Part shown: piece by piece, positions 27,588 to 36,764 of the stretch
Numbering within the stretch: position 1 is the first letter of the stretch
How the letters are laid out: each line of letters starts with the position of its first letter
Assembly (NCBI RefSeq): GCF_008801935.1
Contig: NZ_VZOT01000008.1
Location: 1 to 64,000, forward strand
Direction of reading: 5' to 3'
Source of the DNA: Comamonas kerstersii
Lineage (GTDB): Bacteria > Pseudomonadota > Gammaproteobacteria > Burkholderiales > Burkholderiaceae_C
DNA length: 64,000 nucleotides
Position numbers and translations under genes: made by a program
Notes under the pieces: generated by a model
The model's input: the letters and a program-made list of their open reading frames with translations, nothing else
What the model was told of the DNA's origin: nothing
The model's database searches: none

Positions 27588-28628
27588 TTGACTCCTCAAC
27601 AAATTCAGGAAGGCATTCTGCGCGGTAGCCCCGCCGTGCAGCGCCGTGCCATGGCCAAGGCCATTACCTTGCTGGAATCCACCCGCGCAGACCATCGCGC
27701 GCAGGCCGATGCACTGCTCACGGCCTTGCTGCCGCACACGGGCAAGGCGCTGCGGCTGGGTATCAGCGGAGTACCTGGCGTGGGCAAATCCACCTTCATC
27801 GAAGCGCTGGGCATGTATCTGACGGGGCAGGGCCACCGCGTGGCCGTGCTGGCGATTGACCCTTCAAGCACCGTATCCGGCGGCTCTATCCTGGGTGACA
27901 AGACCCGCATGGAGCAGCTCTCGGTCAACCCCAATGCCTATATCCGCCCCAGCCCATCGAGCGGCACGCTCGGCGGCGTGGCCGAGAAAACGCGCGAAGC
28001 CATGCTGGTCTGTGAGGCTGCGGGCTATGACGTGGTGATCGTAGAAACCGTTGGCGTAGGGCAGAGCGAAATCGCTGTGCACGGCATGACAGATATGTAC
28101 TGCGTGCTGCAGCTGCCCAATGCGGGCGATGACCTGCAAGCCATCAAGAAAGGTGTGATGGAGCGGGCCGATTTGGTGGTCATTAACAAGGCTGACATTG
28201 ACCCCAATGCCGCCACGCGCGCGCAGGCCCAGATTACGTCCAGCCTGCGGCTGCTGAGCATGCACGGCAACCCCGAGCATGCCCAGCACAACGCCGCACT
28301 GTGGCAGCCCAAGGTGCTGCAGATCTCGGCCCTGCAAGGACAGGGCGTGGGGGAGTTCTGGCAGACGGTGCAGCAATTTCAGCAGCTGCAGACTGCCAAT
28401 GGCCGTCTGGCCCAGCGGCGTGAGCAGCAGGCACTGGCCTGGATGTGGGAGCGCATTGATGCCGGGCTGAAGCAGGCCTTCAGGCAACACCCGCAGGTGC
28501 AGGCCTTGCTGCCCGGCACGCTGGCCGATGTTGCCGCAGGCCGGCTGGCCGCCAGTACGGCCGCCAGAAATCTGCTGGCAGCGCAGGCGGCATCAGCGCC
28601 AACCGCAGCGAAAAGTGATGAAACATGA
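27588..28628 (+). CDS. meaB: Methylmalonyl-CoA mutase-associated GTPase MeaB
   Basis: 346 residues of the G3E GTPase family (also named ArgK/YgfD). P-loop GVPGVGKST near residue 60, ETVGVGQSE switch region and NKAD guanine specificity motif. It guards cobalamin loading and rescue of the mutase. It sits directly after the mutase gene and before the carboxylase genes. Confidence 0.95.
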   Translation: MTPQQIQEGILRGSPAVQRRAMAKAITLLESTRADHRAQADALLTALLPHTGKALRLGISGVPGVGKSTFIEALGMYLTGQGHRVAVLAIDPSSTVSGGSILGDKTRMEQLSVNPNAYIRPSPSSGTLGGVAEKTREAMLVCEAAGYDVVIVETVGVGQSEIAVHGMTDMYCVLQLPNAGDDLQAIKKGVMERADLVVINKADIDPNAATRAQAQITSSLRLLSMHGNPEHAQHNAALWQPKVLQISALQGQGVGEFWQTVQQFQQLQTANGRLAQRREQQALAWMWERIDAGLKQAFRQHPQVQALLPGTLADVAAGRLAASTAARNLLAAQAASAPTAAKSDET

Positions 28629-28705
28629 CCGATTTCACCACTCAATCGACATTACATGAATAAGAAAACCGCCATCTTTATCTGAAGAGGATCTGAGGAA
28701 GACAT

Positions 28706-30244
28706 ATGGAATCGAACAACATCCTGGCCCAGCTCGAAGCGAAAAGAGAAATGGCCCGCCTGGGCGGCGGACAGAAAAGAATCGACGCCCAGCACCGCAA
28801 GGGCAAGCTCACAGCCCGTGAGCGCATCGAGCTGCTGCTGGACGACGGCACTTTTGAAGAATGGGACATGTTCGTCGAGCACCGCTGCACCGACTTTGGC
28901 ATGGAGAACACCAAGATCCCCGGTGACGGCGTAGTGACGGGCTACGGCATGATCAACGGCCGCCTGGTGTTTGTCTTCAGCCAGGACTTCACCGTGTTCG
29001 GCGGGGCGCTGTCAGAAACCCATGCCGAGAAGATCTGCAAGATCATGGACCAGGCCATGAAGGTGGGCGCTCCGGTCATTGGGCTGAACGACTCCGGCGG
29101 TGCACGCATTCAGGAGGGCGTAGCGTCCTTGGGTGGTTATGCCGATGTCTTCCAGAAAAACGTGCTGGCTTCAGGCGTGATTCCGCAGATTTCCATGATC
29201 ATGGGCCCTTGCGCTGGTGGGGCGGTGTACTCGCCCGCCATGACGGACTTTATCTTCATGGTCAAGGACAGCAGCTATATGTTTGTGACCGGCCCTGAAG
29301 TGGTGAAAACCGTCACGCACGAAGAAGTCACGGCCGAAGAGCTGGGCGGTGCCATCACCCACACCACCAAGAGCGGCGTAGCCGATCTGGCTTTCGACAA
29401 CGATGTAGAGGCGCTGATGATGCTGCGCCGCCTGTACAACTACCTGCCGCTGAATAACAAAGAAAAAGCCCCGGTGCGTGCGACGACAGACCCGGCCGAC
29501 CGTGCCGACATGTCGCTCAACACCCTGGTGCCCAGCAACCCCAACCAGCCCTATGACATGAAGGAGCTCATCCTCAAGACCGTGGATGACGGCGACTTCT
29601 TCGAGCTGCAGCCTGACTACGCCAAGAACATCTCGATTGGCTTTGCCCGCATGCGCGGCCAGACCGTAGGCATTGTGGCCAACCAGCCGCTGGTGCTGGC
29701 AGGCTGTCTGGACATCAAGTCCAGCATCAAGGCCGCGCGTTTTGTGCGCTTTTGTGATGCGTTCAACATCCCCGTCATCACCTTTGTGGACGTACCCGGC
29801 TTCATGCCTGGCACATCGCAGGAATACGGCGGCATCATCAAGCACGGTGCCAAGCTGCTCTATGCGTATGCGGAATGCACCGTGCCCAAGATCACCGTCA
29901 TCACCCGCAAGGCCTACGGTGGCGCGTATGACGTGATGGCTTCCAAGCACCTGCGCGGCGATGTGAATCTGGCCTGGCCCCATGCCGAAATTGCCGTGAT
30001 GGGCGCCAAGGGCGCCGTGGAAATCATCTTCCGCGAAGACAAGCACGACCCCGAAAAGCTCGCTGCCCGCGAGGCCGAATACAAGGCCCGCTTTGCCAAC
30101 CCCTTTGTGGCTGGGGCTCGTGGCTTTATTGACGATGTGATTCAGCCGCACGAAACGCGCAAGCGCATCTGCCGTTCGTTGGAGATGTTGAAAAACAAGC
30201 AGTTAGAGAATCCATGGCGCAAGCACGGCAACATCCCTCTGTAA
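28706..30244 (+). CDS. pccB: Propionyl-CoA carboxylase beta subunit
   Basis: 512 residues, the carboxyltransferase subunit. It transfers CO2 from biotin to propionyl-CoA. The two crotonase-like halves show the oxyanion-forming glycine pairs (GARIQEG and [14 protein letters not shown] in the N half; [15 protein letters not shown] and [10 protein letters not shown] in the C half). The length and C-terminus (KHGNIPL) fit PccB. It is separated from pccA by an R2 element. Confidence 0.93.
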   Translation: MESNNILAQLEAKREMARLGGGQKRIDAQHRKGKLTARERIELLLDDGTFEEWDMFVEHRCTDFGMENTKIPGDGVVTGYGMINGRLVFVFSQDFTVFGGALSETHAEKICKIMDQAMKVGAPVIGLNDSGGARIQEGVASLGGYADVFQKNVLASGVIPQISMIMGPCAGGAVYSPAMTDFIFMVKDSSYMFVTGPEVVKTVTHEEVTAEELGGAITHTTKSGVADLAFDNDVEALMMLRRLYNYLPLNNKEKAPVRATTDPADRADMSLNTLVPSNPNQPYDMKELILKTVDDGDFFELQPDYAKNISIGFARMRGQTVGIVANQPLVLAGCLDIKSSIKAARFVRFCDAFNIPVITFVDVPGFMPGTSQEYGGIIKHGAKLLYAYAECTVPKITVITRKAYGGAYDVMASKHLRGDVNLAWPHAEIAVMGAKGAVEIIFREDKHDPEKLAAREAEYKARFANPFVAGARGFIDDVIQPHETRKRICRSLEMLKNKQLENPWRKHGNIPL

Positions 30245-30252
30245 GGGGCGGC

Positions 30253-30355
30253 GGTGATACAGCCCCCCGATGCTTTGTTGCATGGGCTTGCCGTAGCGCT
30301 GCTACTGCCTGCGCCCATGCGCCGCGCCTCGGTCGCTTCGCTGGGCTGTCTCACC
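30253..30355 (+). repeat. R2 structured repeat, copy A
   Basis: Outer stem of 13 bp with one mismatch (GGTGATACAGCCC / GGGCTGTCTCACC). Middle stem GCATGGGC (30280) / GCCCATGC (30313), perfect. Inner stem GTAGC-GCT-GCTAC. Core TTGCCGTAGC..TACTGCCTGC. The third hairpin is weak in this copy. Located between pccB and pccA. Confidence 0.75.
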
Positions 30356-30409
30356 ACCTCCATGGATAAACCTGCTGCTTAAAGCAAGTACAAGAAAGAG
30401 ACAAAGATC

Positions 30410-32464
30410 ATGTTTACAAAAATCCTGATCGCCAACCGTGGCGAGATCGCATGCAGAGTCATCGCCACCGCCAAGAAAATGGGCATCCAGACCGTTGCGG
30501 TCTACTCCGAAGCGGATAAGGAAGCCCGTCACGTCAAGCTGGCCGATGAAGCCGTGCACATTGGCCCAGCGCCCAGCCGTGAGTCCTATCTGCAGGCCGA
30601 CCGCATCATTGCCGCCTGCAAGCAGACCGGCGCACAGGCCGTGCACCCCGGCTATGGTTTTTTGAGTGAGAACGAAGCCTTTGCCCGCCGTCTGGAGGAA
30701 GAGGGCATTGTCTTTATCGGCCCCAAGCATGCAGCCATTGCCGCCATGGGCGACAAGATTGCATCCAAGAAGCTGGCCAACGAAGCCGGTGTGAACACCA
30801 TTCCCGGCTACAACGACCCCATCGCTGGTCCTGAGCAGGCCGTGGAAATTGCCAAAGGCATTGGCTACCCCGTGATGATCAAGGCCTCGGCTGGCGGCGG
30901 CGGCAAGGGTCTGCGCGTAGCCTTTGACGACAAGGAAGCCTTCGATGGCTTTGCCTCCTGCCAGAACGAGGCGCGCAACAGCTTTGGTGATGACCGCATC
31001 TTTATCGAAAAGTTTGTGGAGCAGCCGCGCCACATTGAAATTCAGGTGCTGGGCGATGCGCACGGCAACGTCATCTACCTGAACGAGCGCGAATGCTCCA
31101 TCCAGCGCCGCCACCAGAAAGTGATTGAAGAAGCGCCTTCGCCTTTCATCAGCGATGCCACGCGCAAAGCCATGGGCGAGCAGGCGGTGGCACTGGCCAA
31201 GGCCGTGGGCTACCAGTCCGCAGGCACAGTGGAGTTTGTGGTGGGCAAAAACCAGGACTTCTACTTCCTGGAGATGAACACCCGCCTGCAGGTAGAGCAC
31301 CCTGTCACCGAATGCATCACCGGGCTGGACCTGGTGGAGCAGATGATCCGCATCGCCGCCGGTGAAAAACTCGCCATCCGCCAGGAAGACGTCAAGCGCG
31401 ATGGCTGGGCCATGGAGTGCCGCATCAATGCCGAAGACCCATTCCGCAACTTCCTGCCATCGACGGGCCGCCTGGTGCGCTTTAACCCTCCGGAGCAGAC
31501 CATGTGGCAGGCCGACACCGAACACCTGCACGGCGTGCGCGTAGACACGGGCGTGTACGAAGGGGGCGAGATCCCCATGTACTACGACTCGATGATTGCC
31601 AAGCTCATCGTCCACGGCAAAGACCGCAACGATGCGATTGCCAAGATGCGTGAGGCGCTCAACGGCTTTGTGATTCGCGGCATCAGCTCCAACATCCCGT
31701 TCCAGGCCGCGCTGCTGGCCCACCCCAAATTCCAGACGGGTGACTTCAACACCGGTTTTATTGCCGAGCACTATGTCCACGGCTTTAACGCCAGTGATGT
31801 GCCGCACAGCGACCCGGATTTCCTCGTTGCGCTGGCCGCCCACATGAACCGCCGCTACCGCGCACGTGCGGCCACCATCAGCGGGCAGATGAACGGGCAT
31901 GAGGTGGTCGTGTCTGCGGACTACACCGTCATCGTCCTGGGTGCAGAAGGCCAGAACCAGCACCACAGCGTCACAGTGTCTGACTTTGAGTTTGACAGCC
32001 GCAAGAGCACGGTCACGCTCAACGCCAGCGGCAAGCGCTATGAGTTCCAGAGCTTCAGCGCCATGCGTGAAGTGCGACTGCAGGGACTTTGCAATGGTCA
32101 ACCCTTTACCGTGCAGGTAGAGCGCGGCACGCCCAAGAATCCGCTGGCATTGCGCATCACCCACAACGGCACGCAGATTGATGCGCTGGTGCTCTCACCC
32201 AAGGGGGCCAAGTTCCATGAACTGATGCCCTACAAGGCGCCGCCAGACATGTCCCGGTTCCTGCTCTCGCCCATGCCAGGCTTGCTGGTGGATGTGGCCG
32301 TGAAGGAAGGCCAGAAGGTGCAGGCGGGTGAGAAGCTCGCCGTCATCGAAGCCATGAAGATGGAAAACATCCTCTTCGCCAGCCAGGACGGCGTGGTGCG
32401 CAAGATCAGCGCAGGCAAGGGAGCTTCATTGGCAGTCGATGATGTGATTCTGGAATTTGAATGA
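30410..32464 (+). CDS. pccA: Propionyl-CoA carboxylase alpha subunit (biotin carboxylase + BCCP)
   Basis: 684 residues. Biotin carboxylase domain first (KILIANRGEIACRVI; ATP-grasp KASAGGGGKGLRVA; VEHPVTECITGLDLV), a BT linker domain (about 470-600), and the biotin carboxyl carrier domain at the end with EAMKMEN (biotinyl Lys near residue 649). It forms the propionyl-CoA carboxylase with PccB, making (S)-methylmalonyl-CoA. AAGAAAGAGAC precedes the start. R2 elements flank the gene on both sides. Confidence 0.95.
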   Translation: MFTKILIANRGEIACRVIATAKKMGIQTVAVYSEADKEARHVKLADEAVHIGPAPSRESYLQADRIIAACKQTGAQAVHPGYGFLSENEAFARRLEEEGIVFIGPKHAAIAAMGDKIASKKLANEAGVNTIPGYNDPIAGPEQAVEIAKGIGYPVMIKASAGGGGKGLRVAFDDKEAFDGFASCQNEARNSFGDDRIFIEKFVEQPRHIEIQVLGDAHGNVIYLNERECSIQRRHQKVIEEAPSPFISDATRKAMGEQAVALAKAVGYQSAGTVEFVVGKNQDFYFLEMNTRLQVEHPVTECITGLDLVEQMIRIAAGEKLAIRQEDVKRDGWAMECRINAEDPFRNFLPSTGRLVRFNPPEQTMWQADTEHLHGVRVDTGVYEGGEIPMYYDSMIAKLIVHGKDRNDAIAKMREALNGFVIRGISSNIPFQAALLAHPKFQTGDFNTGFIAEHYVHGFNASDVPHSDPDFLVALAAHMNRRYRARAATISGQMNGHEVVVSADYTVIVLGAEGQNQHHSVTVSDFEFDSRKSTVTLNASGKRYEFQSFSAMREVRLQGLCNGQPFTVQVERGTPKNPLALRITHNGTQIDALVLSPKGAKFHELMPYKAPPDMSRFLLSPMPGLLVDVAVKEGQKVQAGEKLAVIEAMKMENILFASQDGVVRKISAGKGASLAVDDVILEFE

Positions 32465-32471
32465 TCGGGGC

Positions 32472-32589
32472 GGTGTTGCTACAAGCCTTCAGACTTTGTT
32501 GCAAAGCTTTGCCGTAGCGCTGCTACTGTCTGCAGCTTTGCGTCGCGTCTGAACCGCCAAGCTTTGCTTGGCTGGCTTGTAGCACCACC
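32472..32589 (+). repeat. R2 structured repeat, copy B
   Basis: Outer stem of 16 bp with one mismatch (GGTGTTGCTACAAGCC at 32472, GGCTTGTAGCACCACC at 32574). Middle stem GCAAAGCT (32501) / AGCTTTGC (32534). Inner stem GTAGC / GCTAC. Third hairpin GCCAAGC-TTT-GCTTGGC (32556-32572). The whole can fold as a three-way junction. It lies 8 bases after the pccA stop. Confidence 0.8.
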
Positions 32590-32601
32590 TCGAAACGAAG
32601 A

Positions 32602-32655
32602 ATGACTATAAAAATCATGCTCCAGCGCAATACCAGTAAGCGCTGACAGCTATGA
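32602..32655 (+). repeat. R1 repeat, shortened copy
   Basis: A short version with an arm TAAGCGCTGACAGCTATG near 32638-32655 and a degraded opposite arm (CATGCTCCAGCGCAATA). It lies between R2 copy B and the epimerase-like gene. Confidence 0.5.
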
Positions 32656-32674
32656 AAACGATAAGGAGACAGCC

Positions 32675-33145
32675 ATGAACATCACCGCACGCCCCTTCAA
32701 GGTCCTGGGCATCCAGCAAGTTGCCATTGGTGGCACCGACAAACAGCGCATGAAAAAGCTCTGGGTGGACATGCTGGGCCTGGAGCAAACCGGCACTTTC
32801 CAGTCTGAGCGTGAAAACGTGGATGAAGACATCCTCGCCATGGGCAAGGGTGCGATGAAGGTGGAAGTGGACATCATGCAGCCGCTGGACATCGACAAAA
32901 AACCCGCCGTTCACACCACACCGCTCAACCACATTGGCCTGTGGATTGACGATCTGCCCAAGGCCGTAGAGTGGCTTACCGCCCAGGGCGTGCGCTTTGC
33001 GCCCGGCGGCATCCGCAAGGGGGCGGCAGGTTACGACATCTGCTTTCTGCACCCCAAAAGCAATGACGAGTTTCCCATCGCAGGCGAGGGCGTGCTGATT
33101 GAGCTGGTGCAGGCCCCCCCCGAGGTGATTGCCGCGCTGGGCTGA
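32675..33145 (+). CDS. VOC-family protein, probable methylmalonyl-CoA epimerase
   Basis: 156 residues with the paired beta-alpha-beta-beta-beta units of vicinal oxygen chelate enzymes ([40 protein letters not shown] at the C-terminus). An epimerase is the one step otherwise missing between the carboxylase product (S) and the mutase substrate (R), and the gene closes this cluster. One expected metal ligand is different: the first motif has Gln where most epimerases have His. AAGGAG precedes the ATG. A lactoylglutathione lyase-like activity cannot be excluded. Confidence 0.72.
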   Translation: MNITARPFKVLGIQQVAIGGTDKQRMKKLWVDMLGLEQTGTFQSERENVDEDILAMGKGAMKVEVDIMQPLDIDKKPAVHTTPLNHIGLWIDDLPKAVEWLTAQGVRFAPGGIRKGAAGYDICFLHPKSNDEFPIAGEGVLIELVQAPPEVIAALG

Positions 33146-33229
33146 GGTGGCGCAGCCTATTCAGCGTTTATTCAGCCTGCAGGCGATTTTGTTTCTTATG
33201 CTGCTGCGCAACCACCGGAGACCAACGCC

Positions 33230-34123
33230 ATGCCAGGCAGCAATGCGCAAGCCTATTACGACCGCCAGTACAACGCCCGCGCCAGTGTGCAGGATGCGGC
33301 AGCCCTGATTGCCCGCTACACCCAGGAAAGCCAGGCTGCTTCGCAACTTCGAGCTATTAAAAACGTAGCTTATAGCGCACGCAGTACCGACGTTCTGGAT
33401 ATATATCTACCCCAAAGCACGCAACAGCAAGCGCAAGGCGCTCCTGTTTTTATATTTATCCACGGTGGCTACTGGCGGGCCCTGAGCAAGAACGATTCGG
33501 CCTTCATGGCCCCCGCGCTCACGCAGGCTGGGGCCATGGTGGTCGTGCCTGAGTACGATCTGGCCCCGGCGGTGACGCTGGACCACATCGTCGATCAGAT
33601 GCGCCAGATGTTTGCCTGGGTGGTGCGCAACATCGCCATCTACGGTGGTGATGCTCGCAATATCTGCGTCTGCGGCAGCTCCGCAGGCGGTCATCTGGTC
33701 GGCATGCTGCTGGCCAAGGGCTGGCAGGAAGACTACGACTTGCCCGCCAGCGCAACGCCCGCCTCGGCCTTCCCCCTGAGTGGCCTGTTTGACCTGCAGC
33801 CGCTGCTGCACACCCACATCAACGGCTGGATGCAGATGGACGACGCTGCCGCCCTGCGCAACAGCCCACGCTTTCTGCTGCCAGACGCAAGCACCCATAG
33901 CCAGTGCCAGCTGCGCGTAGCCGTGGGGGAGTTTGAAAGCCGAGAATTTCACCGCCAGTCGCGCGAATATCTGGCGGCCTGGAATGCCCGCCTGCTGCCG
34001 GGGCAGTGGGTGGAAGCCCCCGCCACCAACCATTTTGATTTGCCGCTGCAGCTGGCCGACCCGAAGTCCATCGTGCACCAGACGACACTGCAACTCATGG
34101 GTTTGTCAACGCCTGCCCCTTGA
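33230..34123 (+). CDS. Alpha/beta hydrolase, esterase or arylformamidase-like
   Basis: 297 residues. HGGYWR (oxyanion hole), nucleophile elbow GSSAGGHL (Ser near 150), a likely acid in VGEFES and His in ATNHFDLP. HGGYW with GSSAGG is typical of kynurenine formamidase-like and HSL-type esterases. No kynurenine genes are nearby. It sits between the methylmalonyl cluster and the liv operon. Confidence 0.8.
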   Translation: MPGSNAQAYYDRQYNARASVQDAAALIARYTQESQAASQLRAIKNVAYSARSTDVLDIYLPQSTQQQAQGAPVFIFIHGGYWRALSKNDSAFMAPALTQAGAMVVVPEYDLAPAVTLDHIVDQMRQMFAWVVRNIAIYGGDARNICVCGSSAGGHLVGMLLAKGWQEDYDLPASATPASAFPLSGLFDLQPLLHTHINGWMQMDDAAALRNSPRFLLPDASTHSQCQLRVAVGEFESREFHRQSREYLAAWNARLLPGQWVEAPATNHFDLPLQLADPKSIVHQTTLQLMGLSTPAP

Positions 34124-34262
34124 TGCAACTGTTGTGATTGCACCAATGGCCCCATGCCCGCGCTCCTCAAAAACGGCTGCGCTGTGTAGGCTTGCGGCGA
34201 TTGATCGCCGTTGCTGCGCCGCAGCATTCATTCCACGATTCTGATATTTGAGACAAAGAGAC

Positions 34263-35453
34263 ATGAGCACCATCCACCGCCTGGCCCTGCGCGCCACCGC
34301 TGTCGCCGCCTTTGCCGCATCGCTGACCACTGCCGCCTGGGCGCAAGACCCCATCAAGGTGGGCGTGGCGCTCGATATCTCCGGCCCATTTGCGGGACCT
34401 GGTGCGGAAATCCGTGATGGCCTGAATCTGGCCGCCAAGCTGCTGGACAACAAGCTGGGCGGTATGCCTGTGGAATTGATTCAGGCTGACATGGCGGGCA
34501 ACCCTGAAACCGCGCGCCAGCTGGTGGACCGCTTTGTCAAGCGCGACAAGGTGGACTTTTTCACCGGCCCCGTGGGCTCCAACGTGGTGCTGGCCGTGGG
34601 CCCCACCTTGTTTAACGCCAAGGTACCGTTCCTCTCGGCCAACCCCGGCCCCAGCCAGCTGGCGGGCAAGCAGTGCAACCCGTACTTCTTTGGCACCAGC
34701 TACCAGAACGACGCCATGCACGAAGCCGCGGGCAAACACGCTGCGGACAAGGGCTACAAGAAAGTCGTCGTGCTCGCGCCCAACTACCCCGCAGGCAAGG
34801 ACGCGGTCAACGGCTTCAAGCGCGCCTATGCCCAGCCTGTGCAGGACGAGGTCTACACCAAGGTCGGCCAGTTGGACTTTGCCGCCGAACTGGCCCAGCT
34901 GCGCGCCGCCAAGCCCGATGCGGTCTACATCTTCCAGCCCGGTGGCATGGGCATCAACTTCATCAAGCAGTTCATGGGCGCGGGCCTGAACAAGGACATG
35001 GTGCTGATCTCCTCGCCCTTCACGGCCGATCAGGACATCATCGCCGCCGTGGGCGAGCCCATGGTCGGCATCTACAACGCCTCCAGCTATGCACACGATC
35101 TGGACAACGCCGCCAACAAGCAGTTTGTGGCCGAGTTCCAGAAAGCCTATGGCCGCCTGCCCACGCTGTACGCCGCTTTTGCCTATGACGTGGTCATGAA
35201 CCTGGACGCCGCCGTGAAGGCTGTGGGCGGCAAGCTCGACGACAAGGCCGCCGTCGCGCAAGCCATCAAGACCGCCAAGTTTGACTCCGTGCGCGGCAAC
35301 GTCAGCTACGGCAACAACCAGTTCCTCACCCAGGACTACTACCTGCGCCAGGTGGTCAAGACCGCAGACGGCCAGATCACCAACCAGCTGCAGCCCGGCA
35401 AGATCTACACCGCCCACCAAGATAGTTTTTCGGCCCAATGTGGCATGAAATAA
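34263..35453 (+). CDS. livK: Branched-chain amino acid ABC transporter, periplasmic binding protein
   Basis: 396 residues from ATG 34263, preceded by AAAGAGAC. A signal peptide (ends AASLTTAAWAQ) leads into a type I periplasmic-binding fold (DPIKVGVALDISGPFAGPGAE, FFTGPVGSNVVLAVGPTL, AYDVVMNLDAAVKAVGG). It captures leucine-type or other small ligands in the periplasm for LivHMGF. First gene of the operon livK-csaA-livH-livM-livG-livF. In catabolic clusters such proteins may prefer aromatic or organic acids, so the ligand is uncertain. Confidence 0.9.
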   Translation: MSTIHRLALRATAVAAFAASLTTAAWAQDPIKVGVALDISGPFAGPGAEIRDGLNLAAKLLDNKLGGMPVELIQADMAGNPETARQLVDRFVKRDKVDFFTGPVGSNVVLAVGPTLFNAKVPFLSANPGPSQLAGKQCNPYFFGTSYQNDAMHEAAGKHAADKGYKKVVVLAPNYPAGKDAVNGFKRAYAQPVQDEVYTKVGQLDFAAELAQLRAAKPDAVYIFQPGGMGINFIKQFMGAGLNKDMVLISSPFTADQDIIAAVGEPMVGIYNASSYAHDLDNAANKQFVAEFQKAYGRLPTLYAAFAYDVVMNLDAAVKAVGGKLDDKAAVAQAIKTAKFDSVRGNVSYGNNQFLTQDYYLRQVVKTADGQITNQLQPGKIYTAHQDSFSAQCGMK

Positions 35454-35474
35454 GCGCTAGCCGCTATCAAAAAT

Positions 35475-35813
35475 ATGGAAACCATTACCTGGGATGACTT
35501 TGCCCGCTTGGAATTGCGCGTGGGCCGCATTGTGGCTGCCGAAGTCTTTGCGCAGGCGCGCAAACCGGCGTACCTGCTGCAGGTGGACTTTGGGCCGGAA
35601 CTTGGCATCAAAAAATCCAGCGCGCAGATCACCCACCACTACACGCCCGAGGGCCTGATCGGCAAGCAGGTCGTGGCCGTGGTGAATTTCCCCAAAAAGC
35701 AGATTGGCCCCGTCATGTCGGAATGCCTGGTCACAGGTTTTCCGGACGAAAACGGCCACGTCGTGCTCTGTGTACCAGACCAGAACGTGCCGCTGGGCGC
35801 GAAGTTGTATTAA
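35475..35813 (+). CDS. csaA: tRNA-binding protein CsaA
   Basis: 112 residues, a single EMAP/OB-fold tRNA-binding domain (FARLELRVGRIVAAEVF, YLLQVDFGPELG, GKQVVAVVNFPKKQIG, SECLVTGF). CsaA has chaperone-like and tRNA-binding activity in other bacteria. It lies between livK and livH in the same direction, 21 and 12 bases from its neighbours. No Shine-Dalgarno is visible, and the leader (TAAGCGCTAGCCGCTATC) looks like an R1 fragment, suggesting insertion into the operon. Confidence 0.9.
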   Translation: METITWDDFARLELRVGRIVAAEVFAQARKPAYLLQVDFGPELGIKKSSAQITHHYTPEGLIGKQVVAVVNFPKKQIGPVMSECLVTGFPDENGHVVLCVPDQNVPLGAKLY

Positions 35814-35825
35814 GGCGGTCGCAGG

Positions 35826-36746
35826 ATGGATCTGGTTTTCTTGCTGGAGCAAACCCTCAACGGTTTGGGCTACGGCCTGATGCTGTTCTTGCTGGCCGCG
35901 GGCCTCACGCTGGTGTTCGGCATCATGGACACGCTCAATCTCGCCCACGGCGCGCTGTTTATGGCGGGGGGCTATGTCTCGGCCAGCGTGCATACGCACA
36001 GCGGCTCTTTCTTGCTGGCGATTGCGGTGGGCATTGCCGTCACGGTGGCCCTGGCTGCGGTGCTGGAAGCCGTGCTGATTCGCAGGCTCTACGCGCGTGA
36101 CCACCTGAGCCAGGTGCTCGCCACCTTTGGCGTCATCTTGATTGCGGACGATGTGGTCAAAGCCATCTGGGGGCCTTCGCCCATCATGGCGTCCACCCCG
36201 GCGGCGCTCTCGGGGCCGGTTCAGCTGTTCGGCTTTCTGCCATATCCCAGCTACCGCCTGCTGATTCTGGCCGCAGGCCTGGCCGCCGCGCTGGCGCTGT
36301 ACCTGCTGGTCAGCCACACCAAGCTCGGCATGTGGGTGCGCGCGGGCGCGTCCAACCGCCAGATGGCGCAGTGGATGGGCATTCGCGTGAACCGCGTGTT
36401 TGCCATCGTCTTTGCCATGGGGGCGGCGCTGGCGGCTTTGGCGGGGGCGCTCATGGCCCCCATCAGCGCCGTGCAGGTGGGCATGGGGGAACACATCTTG
36501 ATTCCCGCGCTGGTGGTCATTGTGATTGGCGGCATTGGCTCGGTGCGCGGCGCACTCATTGCCAGTCTGCTCGTGGGCCTTGTTGATACCGCAGGCCGTG
36601 CCTTGCTGCCGCCGCTGCTGCGCGAGGTGCTCTCGCCCACGCTGGCGGCGGACATTGGCCCCGCCGTGGCCAGCATTGCCATGTATGTGCTCATGGCCGG
36701 TGTGCTGGTGTTCAAACCCTCGGGCCTGTTCCCGGCGCGTGGTTAA
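35826..36746 (+). CDS. livH: Branched-chain amino acid ABC transporter permease LivH
   Basis: 306 residues, about eight hydrophobic segments. LivH family features: LTLVFGIMDTLNLAHGALFMAGG near the start and ALVVIVIGGIGSVRGALIASL towards the end, the EAA-like loop that meets the ATPase. It forms the inner-membrane channel with LivM. Confidence 0.94.
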   Translation: MDLVFLLEQTLNGLGYGLMLFLLAAGLTLVFGIMDTLNLAHGALFMAGGYVSASVHTHSGSFLLAIAVGIAVTVALAAVLEAVLIRRLYARDHLSQVLATFGVILIADDVVKAIWGPSPIMASTPAALSGPVQLFGFLPYPSYRLLILAAGLAAALALYLLVSHTKLGMWVRAGASNRQMAQWMGIRVNRVFAIVFAMGAALAALAGALMAPISAVQVGMGEHILIPALVVIVIGGIGSVRGALIASLLVGLVDTAGRALLPPLLREVLSPTLAADIGPAVASIAMYVLMAGVLVFKPSGLFPARG

Positions 36747-36764
36747 AAGGGCGGTTTTCTTGTG

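Noticed and set aside
30302-32164. 620-codon minus-strand frame across pccA
   Set aside because: Antisense of a gene with clear biotin carboxylase and carrier motifs.
34167-35438. 423-codon minus-strand frame opposite livK
   Set aside because: Antisense shadow; livK has a signal peptide and binding-protein motifs.
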